Shown here: piece by piece, positions 36,396-45,503 of the stretch | Layout: each line of letters begins with the position of its first letter | How positions within the stretch are numbered: position 1 is the first letter of the stretch | Assembly (NCBI RefSeq): GCF_019599275.1 | Contig: NZ_JAHZTD010000002.1 | Span: 1,116,001-1,180,000 of the forward strand | DNA from: Hymenobacter sp. HSC-4F20 | GTDB lineage: Bacteria > Bacteroidota > Bacteroidia > Cytophagales > Hymenobacteraceae | Length of the DNA stretch: 64,000 bases | Reading direction: 5' to 3' | Position numbers and translations under genes: made by a program | Notes under the pieces: model-generated | Database searches by the model: none | What the model was told of the DNA's origin: nothing | Seen by the model: only the letters and a program-made list of their open reading frames with translations

Positions 36396-38336
36396 ATGCC
36401 TAAGCAGCCAAATTTAAATTTCCAAAATAGTAAAATCGCCATGTCACTAGTAGACCATAATTCACCTGATGGTTTTGGTCGATATATAAGGGAGTGGTAT
36501 ACGGAACAAGGATTGCCTAAGCTTAAGGTCTTGAGCTTATTTAGTGGCGGTGGTGGGCTAGACATAGCTTTCCACGACGCTGGCTTTGAGGTCGTGGAAA
36601 TGGTAGAGAAAGACCTCTCTTGTGTCCAAACGTTGAATCACAATGCACAGCAGGGGAAGCTACTAGAAGGTTCCCGGGGTATATGCGTTGATGTGACGAC
36701 CTATGAACCTAATCCAGATACGGATGTGGACTTCATCATAGGTGGGCCGCCTTGTCAGTCATTTTCCGCAGCAGGCAGACGTATGGCTGGAGCAATGGGA
36801 ACCGCTTCACCAGGAGGCCAACTCTTTCAGCATTATGTTAGGTTGCTCAAGATGCTGCAACCCCGTGGGTTTCTTTTTGAGAACGTCCTAGGATTGCTAA
36901 GTGCGCAACAGGGTAGTGCCTGGAGGGCAATGCGTGAAGCATTCAACGAAGCGGGTTATCAAACGTCTGTTCATGTTCTAGATGCGGCAGATTATGGCGT
37001 TCCACAACATAGGGAGAGAGTAATTGTAATTGGGGTGAAACAGGGAGATTTCTGCTTTCCTGCCCCAACACATGGCCCGCGCTCGAAATCAAGAGTTGAG
37101 CATATTACTGCTGCAAAAGCATTAGAAAGTGTTCCTGCCGATGATTTATTGCCTCCTCCAACAGGCAAATATGGTCATCTCTTAAACGATATACCTCCCG
37201 GCCTCAATTACTCTTTCTACACTGAGCGCTTAGGCCATCCTCAGCCTATTTTTAGCTGGCGGTCCAAATTTTCAGACTTCCTATACAAGGCAGACCCTCA
37301 GGAACCTACTCGTACAATAAAGGCCAACGGAGGCCCCTTCTGTGGCCCTTTCCACTGGGAAGGGCGACCTTTTACACTTGCTGAGTTGAAACGCCTACAA
37401 ACGTTTCCAGATTCGTATGAACTATTAGGGGGGCGACGTGTCGCCTTTAGGCAACTGGGTAATGCTGTGCCCCCTCAACTCGGTCGGGTTCTAGCACTAG
37501 CAATCCGCCAACAGCTATTCGGCGAGCCCATACCTACTGCATTAGATTACTTGCCCCATGGGGATGATACGCGCGTATATCGTCCTAAGCATCTAAAAAC
37601 TGCCATATACTCTCGCAAAGCTTCAGATGGCCACGCTGCTATTACTCCCATTATGCGTGCGTCTATCACAGAGTGGGAAGGTCAACGTTTTTTGACGGAA
37701 TCTTTCAGCTGGCAATCAGAGCCTGAATTCGGCTCACATGCATATACCGTCAAGGCCAAACTAGGAGAAGATATTTGGGTCATCCGACTCAAACGTTCAG
37801 GGATGTCAGGCATGCAACGTATTCAATACACCTTGACGCTGCGGCCCAATACAGCTCAAGGATGGCCTTTGGAAGCCAAAGAAGTGCGAATACAGGCGTG
37901 TGACAATTCTGCTCCCATGTTTACTGCTTGCTGGAAGGCTTTTGAGGAAATATTACGAGAGAAGGCTCATTTATCAGATTTAGTCCAACTTTCCGGGTAC
38001 TATTACTATACTCAAAGATTCAACGTTGAGCTTCGTCAACAGGACAAGGCACTTGCCCCGTCTTGGTTCGCTGTTGCTAAACAAGTATCTGCAGGGAAGG
38101 GCGTAGGCGTCTTGATGAATGAAGATGAACTAGCTAAGCACTGGGGCATATCTCCATCAGGGGTTCCTAATAACCTTGTCGCACTTCGCAAACTAGGCTT
38201 TGAAGTACGTAGTCACTACATAAACCCTCAGATACCTGTTGGGCAGTATCTCGTTCCTTATAGCTTTCCTACTTTAAGCCCAAGTAGCCCTCTACGCAAA
38301 AAAGAATTTACTGGCCTTGCGGCCGTCACTCAATAA
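36396..38336 (+). CDS. C5-cytosine DNA methyltransferase with C-terminal extension
   Basis: A 646-residue 5-methylcytosine methyltransferase. Motif I 'LFSGGGGLD' (48-56), motif IV G-P-P-C120-Q-S-F-S with the catalytic Cys, motif VI 'FENV' (161-164), motif VIII 'QHRERV' (204-209) and motif X 'GNAVPP' (355-360) are all present and in order. The target-recognition region between VIII and X is short-to-medium. Residues about 395-646 form a further domain I do not recognise; it could help in recognition, or be a restriction or coupling domain. The next gene, an Fe-S nuclease-helicase, starts 23 bases downstream, so the two probably form a restriction-modification-like pair. The target site cannot be read from sequence. 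Confidence 0.92.
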   Translation: MPKQPNLNFQNSKIAMSLVDHNSPDGFGRYIREWYTEQGLPKLKVLSLFSGGGGLDIAFHDAGFEVVEMVEKDLSCVQTLNHNAQQGKLLEGSRGICVDVTTYEPNPDTDVDFIIGGPPCQSFSAAGRRMAGAMGTASPGGQLFQHYVRLLKMLQPRGFLFENVLGLLSAQQGSAWRAMREAFNEAGYQTSVHVLDAADYGVPQHRERVIVIGVKQGDFCFPAPTHGPRSKSRVEHITAAKALESVPADDLLPPPTGKYGHLLNDIPPGLNYSFYTERLGHPQPIFSWRSKFSDFLYKADPQEPTRTIKANGGPFCGPFHWEGRPFTLAELKRLQTFPDSYELLGGRRVAFRQLGNAVPPQLGRVLALAIRQQLFGEPIPTALDYLPHGDDTRVYRPKHLKTAIYSRKASDGHAAITPIMRASITEWEGQRFLTESFSWQSEPEFGSHAYTVKAKLGEDIWVIRLKRSGMSGMQRIQYTLTLRPNTAQGWPLEAKEVRIQACDNSAPMFTACWKAFEEILREKAHLSDLVQLSGYYYYTQRFNVELRQQDKALAPSWFAVAKQVSAGKGVGVLMNEDELAKHWGISPSGVPNNLVALRKLGFEVRSHYINPQIPVGQYLVPYSFPTLSPSSPLRKKEFTGLAAVTQ

Positions 38337-38358
38337 CCATTCTCTATTTCGCACTTTT

Positions 38359-41199
38359 ATGCTTTCCCCCTTAATTCCGGTTAAACCACTCCGTGTAACC
38401 GACATAGGAGAATTTATCCGTCATGATTCTTGTGAAAGACGATTCAAGTTGGGCCTTGGTAATCGAGACCTAACCAGAGTACTTCCTTTCTTCGACCGCT
38501 TCTTGAATACTATGGACCCCGTACTCAAGGCACAGGGACATATGCGTGAGGAGGAGTGGGCTGCTAGCTTGCTAAAAGATGGCTTTAAGGACTCAACAAC
38601 ATTAGTTCCTATATATGATAAAGCGGGGAAGTTCCTCCGTAATGACCTCAAAACCACTTGGGCAGAAGTAGTTGCTGCCATTGGCAGTGCTGTGGTTGGA
38701 CAGAATTTGTTCTGGCGTGAGACAACTGTTGAAGGCAAAGTTGGTGACTTTGAAGTGCGTGGAAGTATAGATTTCATTTTGCTTACTTGGGCTGCTAATA
38801 ATGAACCTGTACTGTATGTAGTTGAGTGCAAATCAAGCCGCCGAGACCGTACTTATCATCGGGTACAGGTTGTGTTGTATCAAATTTTAGTTGAACAACT
38901 GCTGTCCTCCACGCCAGCAATATGGCATGGGCGCACTATTACTGCCGCTGACTTCAAATATATAGTAGCACGTATAGACGAAACCACGAACCTAAACCAA
39001 CGAATTTTAGATATTCCAGCGTTTGACCTGTCACTCGAGCGGGCTGATGTTGAGTCCCTTTTAGAAGAGCATGGGTTACTAGCAACCATTCGAGATACTG
39101 ATTTGGAAGAGCTTCCCTTTCAGTTGAACAAAAAATGTGATGGCTGTACGTTCAGCCCACATTGCCTTACTGAGAGCGCTAGGCACCTACGCTTAGAGCT
39201 ACTTGGCCTTCCCCCCGCAACCACGCGAGTTTTGCGGCAGTTTGGTGTAAATACTTTAGACCAGCTTGCAACACTAGACTTGCTCTCAAGTGCGGCATCA
39301 CAGATTCGGAATTCCTTAGGGTTTACAAACGAGCTAAGTCGATTACAGATAGAGGCAATTAGCAGATGCGCCACCCTACCAGGGCGTGCAGGTATTCCCA
39401 AGGCTTTCTCAGTAACTACAATTCCCAACTCAGGTCAGGGTCAGCTACCGGAGCATACTTTATCAGGTGTTCCTCTGGTACGAGTATACCTCAATGTAGA
39501 TTATGACTATGCTGAGAACAGGGTTGTAGCACTAACTGCCCATGTTACAAACAGCCCGAATCAATTAGAAACGCCCTACTCTCTTAAGCCTGATGGTAAA
39601 AGAGATAAACCTATCGCTGGTATACAAGAGGTGCATAGTGGTACTGCACAACCTGTGAAAGGCCGTGATGTACAGCAAATAGTGTCATCTTCTTGGACTG
39701 GCGATTACGGACAGGATTCGGCTACAGAGCGTGCCCTTATCCAAAACTTTTTTAGGGACATAGTAAACGCAATAGCAACTGAAGCAGGACGGACTGCCAG
39801 CGTACCTGTACATTTCTATGTATGGTCAGGCATGGAGATGAAAATGCTCATTGAGGCATGTTCACGAGGTGGAGGAAAACTACTTGGTCATTTGCGTGAA
39901 CTACTCGGTAGCCGACAAAGTCTAGAGCAGCTGTTGTTCTCCTCAGTAAGTGATGAGGTAACGCAACGTTATGGCCTAGGATGGACAGGGCGCGGGTTAG
40001 GTGTTGTAACATCGTTGATTTGGTTCAAAAGACGATTCCACTGGACACGCCACATCAACAGTCAGGATGTGAAGCTTGATGAACAGTTTACACAGGACGT
40101 ATTTGACTTTAAAACCGCCCTTGACTTTGACCCGGCAAAACCCGGCTATTGGATTGATAAGGATATAGAGCCTTTGGTCGATAAGCATCGATTCGAAATC
40201 CGTAGTCGTTTCAATGATGCGTTATCTGCACCATATTGGCGAGCTTATTGGGGAGACCTACCTGACCCTGCTAAATTAGACCATCGTTCACGACGTGCCA
40301 TTGAGTACTATAACCGAGCTAGTCAGCCTAACTATCTTGCTGAATACTTGCGCAGCCGTACTCATGCATTACGGTGGCTGGACGAGGGATTACGTAAAAA
40401 CCCAGATATAGAAAAGACCGCTTTATCCATATCTGGACTCACATCATTCACACTCGGTGTCTTCGACGCTGGTAGAGCTGGCATAGATTTTCTTCTCTTA
40501 GACCACCACGTAAAAGTGAGCGGGTGGTTGACGCAGAATATGCGGCCTACAGCAGGGAGGGTGGCAACAGGACAAACCCTACCCCTTAAGAACGTACACA
40601 CCGATGGCAATAAAATGCTCTGTGCAACCATAGACCCGGCGCCGTTCGGGCTCACATTGGCATCACTGGAGTCTCGTGCATTGTACTCCGTTGGTTCTTA
40701 TGTCCGTGTATCTCCTTGTGCGTCAGACCCACAACGTGGTCAGACGATTCCGCAGCTTACAAAGGGGGGCTGCACATGCGTAATAATAAGTATGGATTGG
40801 ACAACAGGAGATGTAATGCTAGAGCCGCGCTTTGGCATGCATAATCCTTTTACCCTCCAAAGCGGTAGCTACCAACCGAACGTAGGTGTATTCCCTTTCG
40901 CCACTATGGATGAAAGCGTAACGGACTTCGTTGCGAATCGGGTCTATAAAAGACTCTCTTTCAACCCTAGGAATTTCATGTTCAATTGGCTAGACCCAAT
41001 AACTCCTCATGTACCGCCGCTTGCAGCACTTCCAGCTCCAACAAAGACGTTGCTTGAAACGGTAGTCACAGACTTTCAAGACCCAGACCGCCATCGATTG
41101 ATGGCTGACCAACGTGATGCTGTTCTGACAGGGCTAGCTACACGAGTTATCTGCTCCAAGGCCCCCCTGGCACTGGTAAAACTACAACCACCGCAGTAG
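38359..41199 (+). CDS. Fe-S RecB/Cas4-like nuclease half of a nuclease-helicase
   Basis: From the ATG at 38359 the frame gives 946 residues. It starts with a PD-(D/E)xK nuclease of the Cas4/AddB/Dna2 class: D138 in 'GSIDFILL', E156-C-K158, Q170-x3-Y174, and four cysteines (C25, C260, C263, C269) placed as in the Fe-S-staple nucleases. The following region (about 350-560) resembles the RNase H-like domain of TM0106-type proteins ('VRVYLNVDYDYAENRVVAL'). A long region of unknown fold follows (about 560-915), then 'MADQRDAVLTGLATRV', the usual lead-in to a helicase Walker A. The frame stops at 41197-41199, 12 codons after the shift region, and the helicase continues in another frame. Partner of the upstream methyltransferase. 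Confidence 0.85.
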   Translation: MLSPLIPVKPLRVTDIGEFIRHDSCERRFKLGLGNRDLTRVLPFFDRFLNTMDPVLKAQGHMREEEWAASLLKDGFKDSTTLVPIYDKAGKFLRNDLKTTWAEVVAAIGSAVVGQNLFWRETTVEGKVGDFEVRGSIDFILLTWAANNEPVLYVVECKSSRRDRTYHRVQVVLYQILVEQLLSSTPAIWHGRTITAADFKYIVARIDETTNLNQRILDIPAFDLSLERADVESLLEEHGLLATIRDTDLEELPFQLNKKCDGCTFSPHCLTESARHLRLELLGLPPATTRVLRQFGVNTLDQLATLDLLSSAASQIRNSLGFTNELSRLQIEAISRCATLPGRAGIPKAFSVTTIPNSGQGQLPEHTLSGVPLVRVYLNVDYDYAENRVVALTAHVTNSPNQLETPYSLKPDGKRDKPIAGIQEVHSGTAQPVKGRDVQQIVSSSWTGDYGQDSATERALIQNFFRDIVNAIATEAGRTASVPVHFYVWSGMEMKMLIEACSRGGGKLLGHLRELLGSRQSLEQLLFSSVSDEVTQRYGLGWTGRGLGVVTSLIWFKRRFHWTRHINSQDVKLDEQFTQDVFDFKTALDFDPAKPGYWIDKDIEPLVDKHRFEIRSRFNDALSAPYWRAYWGDLPDPAKLDHRSRRAIEYYNRASQPNYLAEYLRSRTHALRWLDEGLRKNPDIEKTALSISGLTSFTLGVFDAGRAGIDFLLLDHHVKVSGWLTQNMRPTAGRVATGQTLPLKNVHTDGNKMLCATIDPAPFGLTLASLESRALYSVGSYVRVSPCASDPQRGQTIPQLTKGGCTCVIISMDWTTGDVMLEPRFGMHNPFTLQSGSYQPNVGVFPFATMDESVTDFVANRVYKRLSFNPRNFMFNWLDPITPHVPPLAALPAPTKTLLETVVTDFQDPDRHRLMADQRDAVLTGLATRVICSKAPLALVKLQPPQ

Positions 41200-41240
41200 C
41201 TATTCTGTCTCGCGTTGCTGCGCGGCGTGCGGTTGGTGAT

Positions 41241-42557
41241 GTGATATTGATTTCGGCTAATACACATAATGCGGTTAGAACCTTACTTAGACGTCTTGCT
41301 CTGATAAGCACCACTTTTGCAGCTCAGGCTGCTAGCAGAGGTATGCCTATGCCAAATATCCATTTGGTACAAATGCACTCAAGTGATGTAACAGAGAGCA
41401 TAACAGGAACAGAGGATTGCACAGATGGGAACTGTACTAGTAGCGTAAAGAGATTGCGCAGAACAGGTGTTGTGATTATCGGTGGCACCACTACTGCTCT
41501 GTTAAAAATGTCGGAGAGAATCTCTGCGTCGGCAGCTTACACAGGTGCAGGCCGTGTATTTCAAGCCGATGAGTTAATAATTGATGAGGCAAGTATGCTG
41601 GTATTCCCTCATGCTTTAGCCTTAGCATCACTTTTGACAGAGGATGGATGCATGATGTTAACCGGCGACCATCGACAGCTATCACCGATAGTAGCACATG
41701 AATGGGAAGATGAAGACCGGCCGCCAACCGTTCTGTATCAACCCTTTCGTAGCGCCTATGATGCTATTCGTAACTTATTAGCACATTCATTGATTGCGGC
41801 TGACAAGACACGGATGAACCGCTCAGCTCTCACATATAGCTTTCGACTGCCTACAGTTGTGAGAAACCTGATAAAACGCTTGTATCTTCTTGATGATTTG
41901 GAACTAGATGGACCTTCAGGCCATACTAGGCCAGATTCAAGAGGCATTCAAGACGGCTGGGAGAGTGTTTGGGCAAATGGCACTGGCTTGTATCTTATAT
42001 TGCACAACGAGCGCATATCAAATCAGAGTAATGAAGTAGAGGCCAGCATTATTAAAGAGATGTTGGACGCTGCACCTGCTCAAGCGCCAAATAGTATTGC
42101 GGTCATTACTCCACATAGAGCACAAAGGACTCTTCTACAAACTCGTTTAGCTCCTTACATTGACCCAGGCATAGAACCCGTACAGCTAGTCGACACTGTA
42201 AACCGCCTCCAGGGTGCTGAGCAAGAAACAATCATCGTATCAGCTGCGATGAGTGACCCTTCGGCTATTGCGGGCAACGCTGAGTTTATTTTGGAGTTGA
42301 ATAGAGCGAACGTAGCCTTCTCAAGGACGAAAAAACGCCTGATTGTCGTGTGTTCCGAAAGCTTGCTTTCTCATATGCCCGTCGAAGCCGACCAATATGC
42401 CGAAACATTGCTTTGGAAGTCATTGCGTCAGGAATGCACCGAACTGGTAGCTACGGAAACTATAGGCAGCTATTCAGTTCGCGTCCTAACGCCTCCCTTT
42501 GACCCACCATCTGTTCCTGTATTAGTTACTTCCACCTTAGTGCCAAGCTCCGTATAA
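41241..42557 (+). CDS. SF1 (UPF1/Dna2-like) helicase half, frameshifted from the nuclease
   Basis: The 438-residue frame is the continuation of the upstream nuclease gene. The frame is open from 41118 and includes Walker A G-P-P-G-T-G-K-T at 41160-41183, so the GTG at 41241 is probably not a real start. Motif II D-E-A-S in 'LIIDEASML', motif III 'LTGDHRQLSP', and motifs V-VI 'LQGAEQETIIVSAA' and 'NVAFSRTKKRLIVV' identify a superfamily 1 helicase. The join lies between 41118 and about 41147, where a -1 change is needed. If the break is real, the nuclease half lacks its motor and the helicase half may lack its own start. A strong terminator follows. Confidence 0.85.
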   Translation: MILISANTHNAVRTLLRRLALISTTFAAQAASRGMPMPNIHLVQMHSSDVTESITGTEDCTDGNCTSSVKRLRRTGVVIIGGTTTALLKMSERISASAAYTGAGRVFQADELIIDEASMLVFPHALALASLLTEDGCMMLTGDHRQLSPIVAHEWEDEDRPPTVLYQPFRSAYDAIRNLLAHSLIAADKTRMNRSALTYSFRLPTVVRNLIKRLYLLDDLELDGPSGHTRPDSRGIQDGWESVWANGTGLYLILHNERISNQSNEVEASIIKEMLDAAPAQAPNSIAVITPHRAQRTLLQTRLAPYIDPGIEPVQLVDTVNRLQGAEQETIIVSAAMSDPSAIAGNAEFILELNRANVAFSRTKKRLIVVCSESLLSHMPVEADQYAETLLWKSLRQECTELVATETIGSYSVRVLTPPFDPPSVPVLVTSTLVPSSV

Positions 42558-42566
42558 CACTAAGAG

Positions 42567-42602
42567 CAGGGTAGGGATAAAGCATTCCCTACCCTGTTTT
42601 TT
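42567..42602 (+). terminator. Terminator of the methyltransferase/nuclease-helicase unit
   Basis: CAGGGTAGGGA (42567-42577) pairs with TCCCTACCCTG (42586-42596) and is followed by six T residues. Confidence 0.85.
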
Positions 42603-42933
42603 ATACCTCCCGTAACCCCGTTTTACTGTTCCTTAATGAGTCGTAACCTTACCTTATAGCTATGAATTCGTACCAATGTACTGTACGCTAAGTGCGGTTG
42701 CAAGGCTCGTAAACGACTACTATTAGCCCGCTTAACACTAGCTTGGTTCATGGAGAGGCCCTAGTACGCGAATGGCCCCTCCCCCGTATCCGGCACTGCC
42801 CCCCTCTCCCCCAAAGCATTGTTTCGGTGGCTTGGTCGCGCAAAAAATTTTTCAATTTTTTTTGCTAGCGAATCACTGACAAGCAATTACTTACCCTCTT
42901 TAGTTATTATAATAATATATAAATAACTATATT
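42603..42933. other. Intergenic region, AT-rich, no gene seen
   Basis: No coding frame stands out. Near 42840-42870 GCAAAAAA and TTTTTTGC flank a short AT stretch; read leftward this could end the polymerase-like gene, whose stop is 60 bases away. Confidence 0.4.
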
Positions 42934-44364
42934 TTATTTGACTTTCAGCTTGAGGTCTAGTCTTAGTTTACGCAGCTGCTGCTCTATTATCTTGCGTGCG
43001 TTGTCTGCTTCCTCATGACGAATGAAGATAGCGTCATGTATGGTAACCACCTTACGAATTCCTCTTTCGGCCAACGCTCTCACGAGTATAGTGTATATCA
43101 GAACGGACTCAATCCTTTGAGCGAGCAAGCAGTTATTCGCATGCGGTTTTCCTTGTCCCTCTACGTTCCACTCCAACCTTTTCAAATTACGGAACAACTG
43201 ATGAACGCCAGGAAAGGCTTTCTTGAACAGATGGTAGCTTCGTAGAGTGAACAAATTTGAAGCAGCTCTTTTTAGCGTCTGCTCATTTCCGTTGACCATG
43301 TGCCATGCGTGTTCTGCTTCACTGCTGCTTAAGCTGAGATGACTAAGCCCGCTATAGTTTGAGAAGCAAGCTCGGTAGTATATGCTCTTACCATCATCTC
43401 GAATCATAGGAACGTTGTACTCTCGCTCATAGGATTGCGCTAGAAAATCGTAGATGCCATGACCTACCCGCACATCTAGGCATTTGACTTTATAGCGTTC
43501 CCAATCATCATTGCTTTTCATGACCTTGAAAAGCGGAATTGCAACAGCGCATTCGGGAGCAAACCTTCTTATCAGCGCAGGGGTGATGGAAGCTAACAAC
43601 GAAGGTTGAGAAGCTACAAAATCTACTTCTACCAAGGGAGAGGCCGTATCGCTTTTAAAGCGCATAAAAGGCCGAAGTTCACGGGGCGCACTTGTTATGG
43701 GGCCATGTACTCGATATCCGAAATCATCCACTGACGCTTCCTGGAAGATGTTGTTGTTCCACATGTCCAGGTATTGTTCGGCGTTGACCCTTATTCTTCC
43801 TTCCGTGTAGAGCCTCGATAAGATTTGACGCGATTCTATGGTATCCACCAAGACTATGTCATCCATATTCTCTCGAATGAACTCACGGTACGGTTCCTCG
43901 TAGCGAACACGAGGCTTTTTCGCATTCTGTATTTTGGTGCCTTCGGTCTTCGTTAGCTCCATTTCCAAGATTTGGTAGCTATCGTCCAGAAGATGCGCAG
44001 GGACGCGAAAAGACTTGCAACGGCCTATTATGCCTTCTTTTTCGTCAGCTACTTGGAAGTAGCCGCCTGGGTAATACTGACCGTACTCATCGTACTCCAA
44101 GCGCTCGAGATAGTTATTGTCTACAAGCTGACGAAGCACATCCACATAGTTCTCCTTGCCAAGGAACGCTTGTAGCGTCGTATAGTTTACCTGTATGTAA
44201 TCGGAAGCGAATTCCTCTTCCCTCGGCTTGACATCTTTGCTCAGGAGGTAGTTATATAATAGTACCACCCCACGAGTGGTACGTGAAAAGCTTGGCGTGC
44301 CAGTGAGGGCAACGTTCAAGTCCGTTAGATTCAAGTTGGCCGGTAGCCGAAACGAGAGTTGCAA
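42934..44364 (-). CDS. Possible family-A DNA-polymerase-like protein with winged-helix N-terminus
   Basis: A 476-residue protein I cannot assign firmly. Residues about 30-120 look like a winged-helix domain ('VVLLYNYLL..NYTTLQAFLG..VDVLRQLVDNNYLERL'), as in plasmid replication initiators. In the second half, 'LVEVDFVASQPSLLASI' (about 245-260) resembles family-A polymerase motif A (D-Y-S-Q-I-E-L-R-x-L-A), and the C-terminal 'VVTIHDAIFIRHEEADNARKII' resembles motif C (H-D-E) with the following helix. The O-helix motif B is not clear. It may be a replication or repair protein for the island. Leftward, alone, facing the methyltransferase unit. Alternative: an unrelated phage-type unknown. Confidence 0.6.
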   Translation of the reverse strand: MQLSFRLPANLNLTDLNVALTGTPSFSRTTRGVVLLYNYLLSKDVKPREEEFASDYIQVNYTTLQAFLGKENYVDVLRQLVDNNYLERLEYDEYGQYYPGGYFQVADEKEGIIGRCKSFRVPAHLLDDSYQILEMELTKTEGTKIQNAKKPRVRYEEPYREFIRENMDDIVLVDTIESRQILSRLYTEGRIRVNAEQYLDMWNNNIFQEASVDDFGYRVHGPITSAPRELRPFMRFKSDTASPLVEVDFVASQPSLLASITPALIRRFAPECAVAIPLFKVMKSNDDWERYKVKCLDVRVGHGIYDFLAQSYEREYNVPMIRDDGKSIYYRACFSNYSGLSHLSLSSSEAEHAWHMVNGNEQTLKRAASNLFTLRSYHLFKKAFPGVHQLFRNLKRLEWNVEGQGKPHANNCLLAQRIESVLIYTILVRALAERGIRKVVTIHDAIFIRHEEADNARKIIEQQLRKLRLDLKLKVK

Positions 44365-45084
44365 GTAAGCGGTTCATCTTATCTATTCAGTTAGGTATTC
44401 CTGGGCGCGCCCATGGTAGTCGGTCATGTTACACGGATGCATGGAGGAGGCTTACCAACCAAGTGCCTTCCCATATGTGCTGGCGTCGTCACTAGAATAG
44501 CTTAGCCTGCGAACCAAATATATCCTCGTCTATAAAGCGACGAAAATCATTCTCATTGCGATGTCGTTTTTGTACAGCTAAAAGCGCATTTAAAGCGAGC
44601 AGAGATGGTTTTTGGCGAAAACTCCCGGCATACCCATATTACCCATATTACCGCAGGTTCCTTGTCTTATTACTGTTCTCCTTCTCGTTACCTACGTTTC
44701 TCCTTCCTCTTATATCCTTCCTACGTCACGTTTACTTCTCTTATCTTCCCTTTCCCTACCTACTATTTCCCTATCCACAATCTTATGCATCGCTCATTTA
44801 CTCTTTCTGTAGCTAGCGCATTCGTGTATTAGCCTGTAGGCGGAACTGCCCTTTTGAAGCGTGTAGGTGCGTTTCTCACAGCGTCATGCCGTGGGTTATA
44901 CTCAAGGCTTCGATGATGCATCGACATGTCTCGATACGCACAGCAGGAGGCATGCTCTTGCCGCGAATCTCCTTATGTGAAAAATCATTTCACCTGCTAA
45001 ACAGTGATTTAGGCTTTCGCGGTTTTATGGGCGAGGATATATTTGGTCACGAGGAAACAAACCCATCCTCACCTATCAGTACTC
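44365..45084. other. Non-coding region with a long pyrimidine-rich tract
   Basis: About 720 bases with no convincing gene. Bases about 44640-44785 are almost all C and T on the plus strand, preceded by two tandem copies of ACCCATATT (44634-44651). Three overlapping frames here translate only to hydrophobic P/Y/L/F-rich junk. The strand bias and position between divergent genes would suit a replication or transfer region of the island. Confidence 0.45.
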
Positions 45085-45465
45085 ATGGAAAAGACCAAAT
45101 CCCAACCCTCACTCATCGCTCCATCACCTGGCACTCTGAGCCGCACACGCTACTATGACTACGCCGGTGTCAGCCTTGATGCTTATCGCTCAGCAACAGT
45201 GGAAGCAGCTAAACGCTACTTCGGAACTAAACGCTATGAGGAAATCAGAATAGTGTTCCAGGAAGCCTACCCGGAACTGGCAAAACACAACCGAGCCGTC
45301 ACATTTGACGGTCACGCTGAGTGGTTGCACTTACATGGAATTCATGGCTTCGCTCATGCTATCGCAATCGGCCTTGAATGGGGCCTAGAACCTTTCATTT
45401 TGGACTGGGACGCTCATTTCGATGAATGGCTGGACTCATGCCTGGAAGCCAAGAAAGTCGCCTAA
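45085..45465 (+). CDS. Small hypothetical protein, paralog 1
   Basis: A 126-residue soluble protein starting at the ATG at 45085. It is clearly related to the next gene: both share 'Y-x-G-V-S-L-D', an R-x-F-G-x-x-K/R-Y segment, and the C-terminal 'GIHGFAHAIAIGLEWGLEPF' with D-W and W-L-D-S. No known domain is recognised and no signal peptide is present. The pair sits near the right end of the island with the integrase, and may be regulators or accessory proteins of the element. The 39-base gap to paralog 2 suggests one transcript. Confidence 0.7.
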   Translation: MEKTKSQPSLIAPSPGTLSRTRYYDYAGVSLDAYRSATVEAAKRYFGTKRYEEIRIVFQEAYPELAKHNRAVTFDGHAEWLHLHGIHGFAHAIAIGLEWGLEPFILDWDAHFDEWLDSCLEAKKVA

Positions 45466-45503
45466 GCCCCTCAATATTAATACACAAGATGAAAGGAAAC
45501 CAT

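Noticed and set aside
41160..41183. Programmed -1 frameshift at the C6 run in the Walker A codons
   Set aside because: A slip there would give S-K-A-P-P-G-T-G-K-T and lose the conserved Q-G before P-P-G; the natural join lies upstream, so an indel or sequence error is more likely.
44556..44832. Three overlapping plus-strand frames in the pyrimidine tract
   Set aside because: All three frames are open only because of the C/T bias; the products are P, Y, L, F and S runs with no protein character.
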